Positions 62,991 to 64,000 of a DNA stretch of 64,000 nucleotides are shown here, one piece after another. This DNA is from an uncultured Pelagibacteraceae bacterium (lineage in GTDB: Bacteria > Pseudomonadota > Alphaproteobacteria > Pelagibacterales > Pelagibacteraceae): NCBI GenBank assembly GCA_902608975.1, contig CACLQI010000001.1, positions 124,001 to 188,000 on the forward strand, written 5' to 3'. How positions within the stretch are numbered: position 1 is the first letter of the stretch; the number at the start of each line of letters is the position of its first letter. The position numbers and the translations under genes are program-made. The notes under the pieces are model-generated. The model was not told where the DNA came from. It was given only the letters and a program-made list of their open reading frames with translations, and made no database searches.

Positions 62991-64000
62991 ATGGCAAAAA
63001 GAGATTATTACGACGTCTTAGGTGTAAATAAAAGTTCCACGGCAGATCAAATTAAATCAGCTTATAGAAAATTAGCAGTTAAATATCATCCAGATAAAAA
63101 TGAGGGTGATAAAGCTGCGGAAGAAAAATTTAAAGAAGCTTCTGAAGCTTATCATGTTTTATCCAACACCGAACGTAAACAAAACTATGATAATTTTGGA
63201 CATGCGGCATTTGAAAATGGTGGAGGTGCTAGAGGAGGTTTTGGTAACTTTGACTTTTCTAGTCATTTCTCAGATATCTTTGAAGATTTTTTTGGAGAAG
63301 GATTTGGAGGAGGCGGTAGAAGAAGCAGAAGAACAAATAATAGAGGATCAGATTTAAGGTACGATTTATCAATAACTTTAGAAGAAGCATATACTGGAAA
63401 AAAACAAGACATTAAATTTTCAACATCGGAAAAATGTGACACATGCAAAGGAAGTGGTTCTAAACCTGGGCATGATGCAGGGTCATGTTCAATGTGTGGA
63501 GGTCATGGGCAAGTTAGATCAAGCCAAGGTTTTTTTACTGTTCAACAGACATGTCCTCAATGTTCGGGTTCAGGTGAGGAAATTACAAATCCATGTTCTA
63601 GTTGTAATGGACAAGGGAAAAAACAAGCTTCTAAAAGATTATCGGTAACAATACCAAAAGGAGTTGATGATGGAACTAGAATAAGACTTGCTGGAAAAGG
63701 TGAAGCAGGTTCCAGAGGCTCAGGAAATGGTGATCTTTATTTATTTATAAATGTCTACTCACATGAATTGTTTAAAAGATCAGATGAAAATTTATTTTTT
63801 GAATTTCCAATTTCAATTGCTGATGCAGCATTAGGCACTTCTATAGAAATACCCACAATAGATGGTGGAAAAGCAAAAATTAAAATTCCTGCCGGAACTC
63901 AAAATGGAAAACAATTTAGATTAAAATCTAAAGGCATGCCTTATATACGTGGAAGTGGTAATGGTGATCTATATGTGCAAGTTAATACCGAAGTGCCAGT
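62991..64000 (+). CDS. dnaJ: Chaperone DnaJ (runs off window)
   Basis: MAKRDYYDVLGVNKSSTADQIKSAYRKLAVKYHPDKN; CDTCKGSGS / CSMCGGHG zinc repeats. Not in ORF list because it is open at the window end. Confidence 0.97.
   Translation, partial: MAKRDYYDVLGVNKSSTADQIKSAYRKLAVKYHPDKNEGDKAAEEKFKEASEAYHVLSNTERKQNYDNFGHAAFENGGGARGGFGNFDFSSHFSDIFEDFFGEGFGGGGRRSRRTNNRGSDLRYDLSITLEEAYTGKKQDIKFSTSEKCDTCKGSGSKPGHDAGSCSMCGGHGQVRSSQGFFTVQQTCPQCSGSGEEITNPCSSCNGQGKKQASKRLSVTIPKGVDDGTRIRLAGKGEAGSRGSGNGDLYLFINVYSHELFKRSDENLFFEFPISIADAALGTSIEIPTIDGGKAKIKIPAGTQNGKQFRLKSKGMPYIRGSGNGDLYVQVNTEVP

Noticed and set aside
63100-63648. Plus-strand ORFs 63100-63357 and 63436-63648 and minus ORF 63263-63448
   Set aside because: Out-of-frame shadows of dnaJ, whose true frame starts at 62991 and is open to the window end

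Overview
The window is a very AT-rich, densely packed bacterial chromosome segment. Gene content and order look like a streamlined, SAR11/Pelagibacterales-like alphaproteobacterium (inferred, not proven). I see no CRISPR array, transposon, prophage or classic defence island. Main blocks: (i) carboxylate metabolism: thiolase, TAXI-type TRAP transporter, aminotransferase, acetoacetyl-CoA synthetase; (ii) SUV3-like helicase, TerB-like protein, ferredoxin, CarD; (iii) YqaA/DsbB/COQ7; (iv) argH-lysA; (v) dnaN-dnaA-rpsT-mutM | ubiE-ubiB-coaBC-dut, an origin-type neighbourhood; (vi) katG, Irr-like regulator, fabA-fabB-fabI; (vii) pnp-rpsO-rbfA-infB-nusA-metK-lnt-ybeY-phoH-miaB-fur-tsaB, a shortened form of a conserved alphaproteobacterial supercluster; (viii) rsmI/rdgB/grpE-dnaK-dnaJ. 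The most interesting signals are small. A complete transcription unit encodes a 23-aa histone-H1-like Lys/Arg microprotein next to a CarD with a long Lys-rich tail. A 32-aa single-TM microprotein with a strong SD sits 14 nt after a tRNA-Arg. A 38-aa LptM-like lipoprotein lies between argH and lysA. Matching Fur-family (Irr/PerR-like) 7-1-7 operators sit inside the katG and TAXI-SBP promoters. A strong terminator separates the SBP from its permease. An RpoH-type promoter precedes dnaK.
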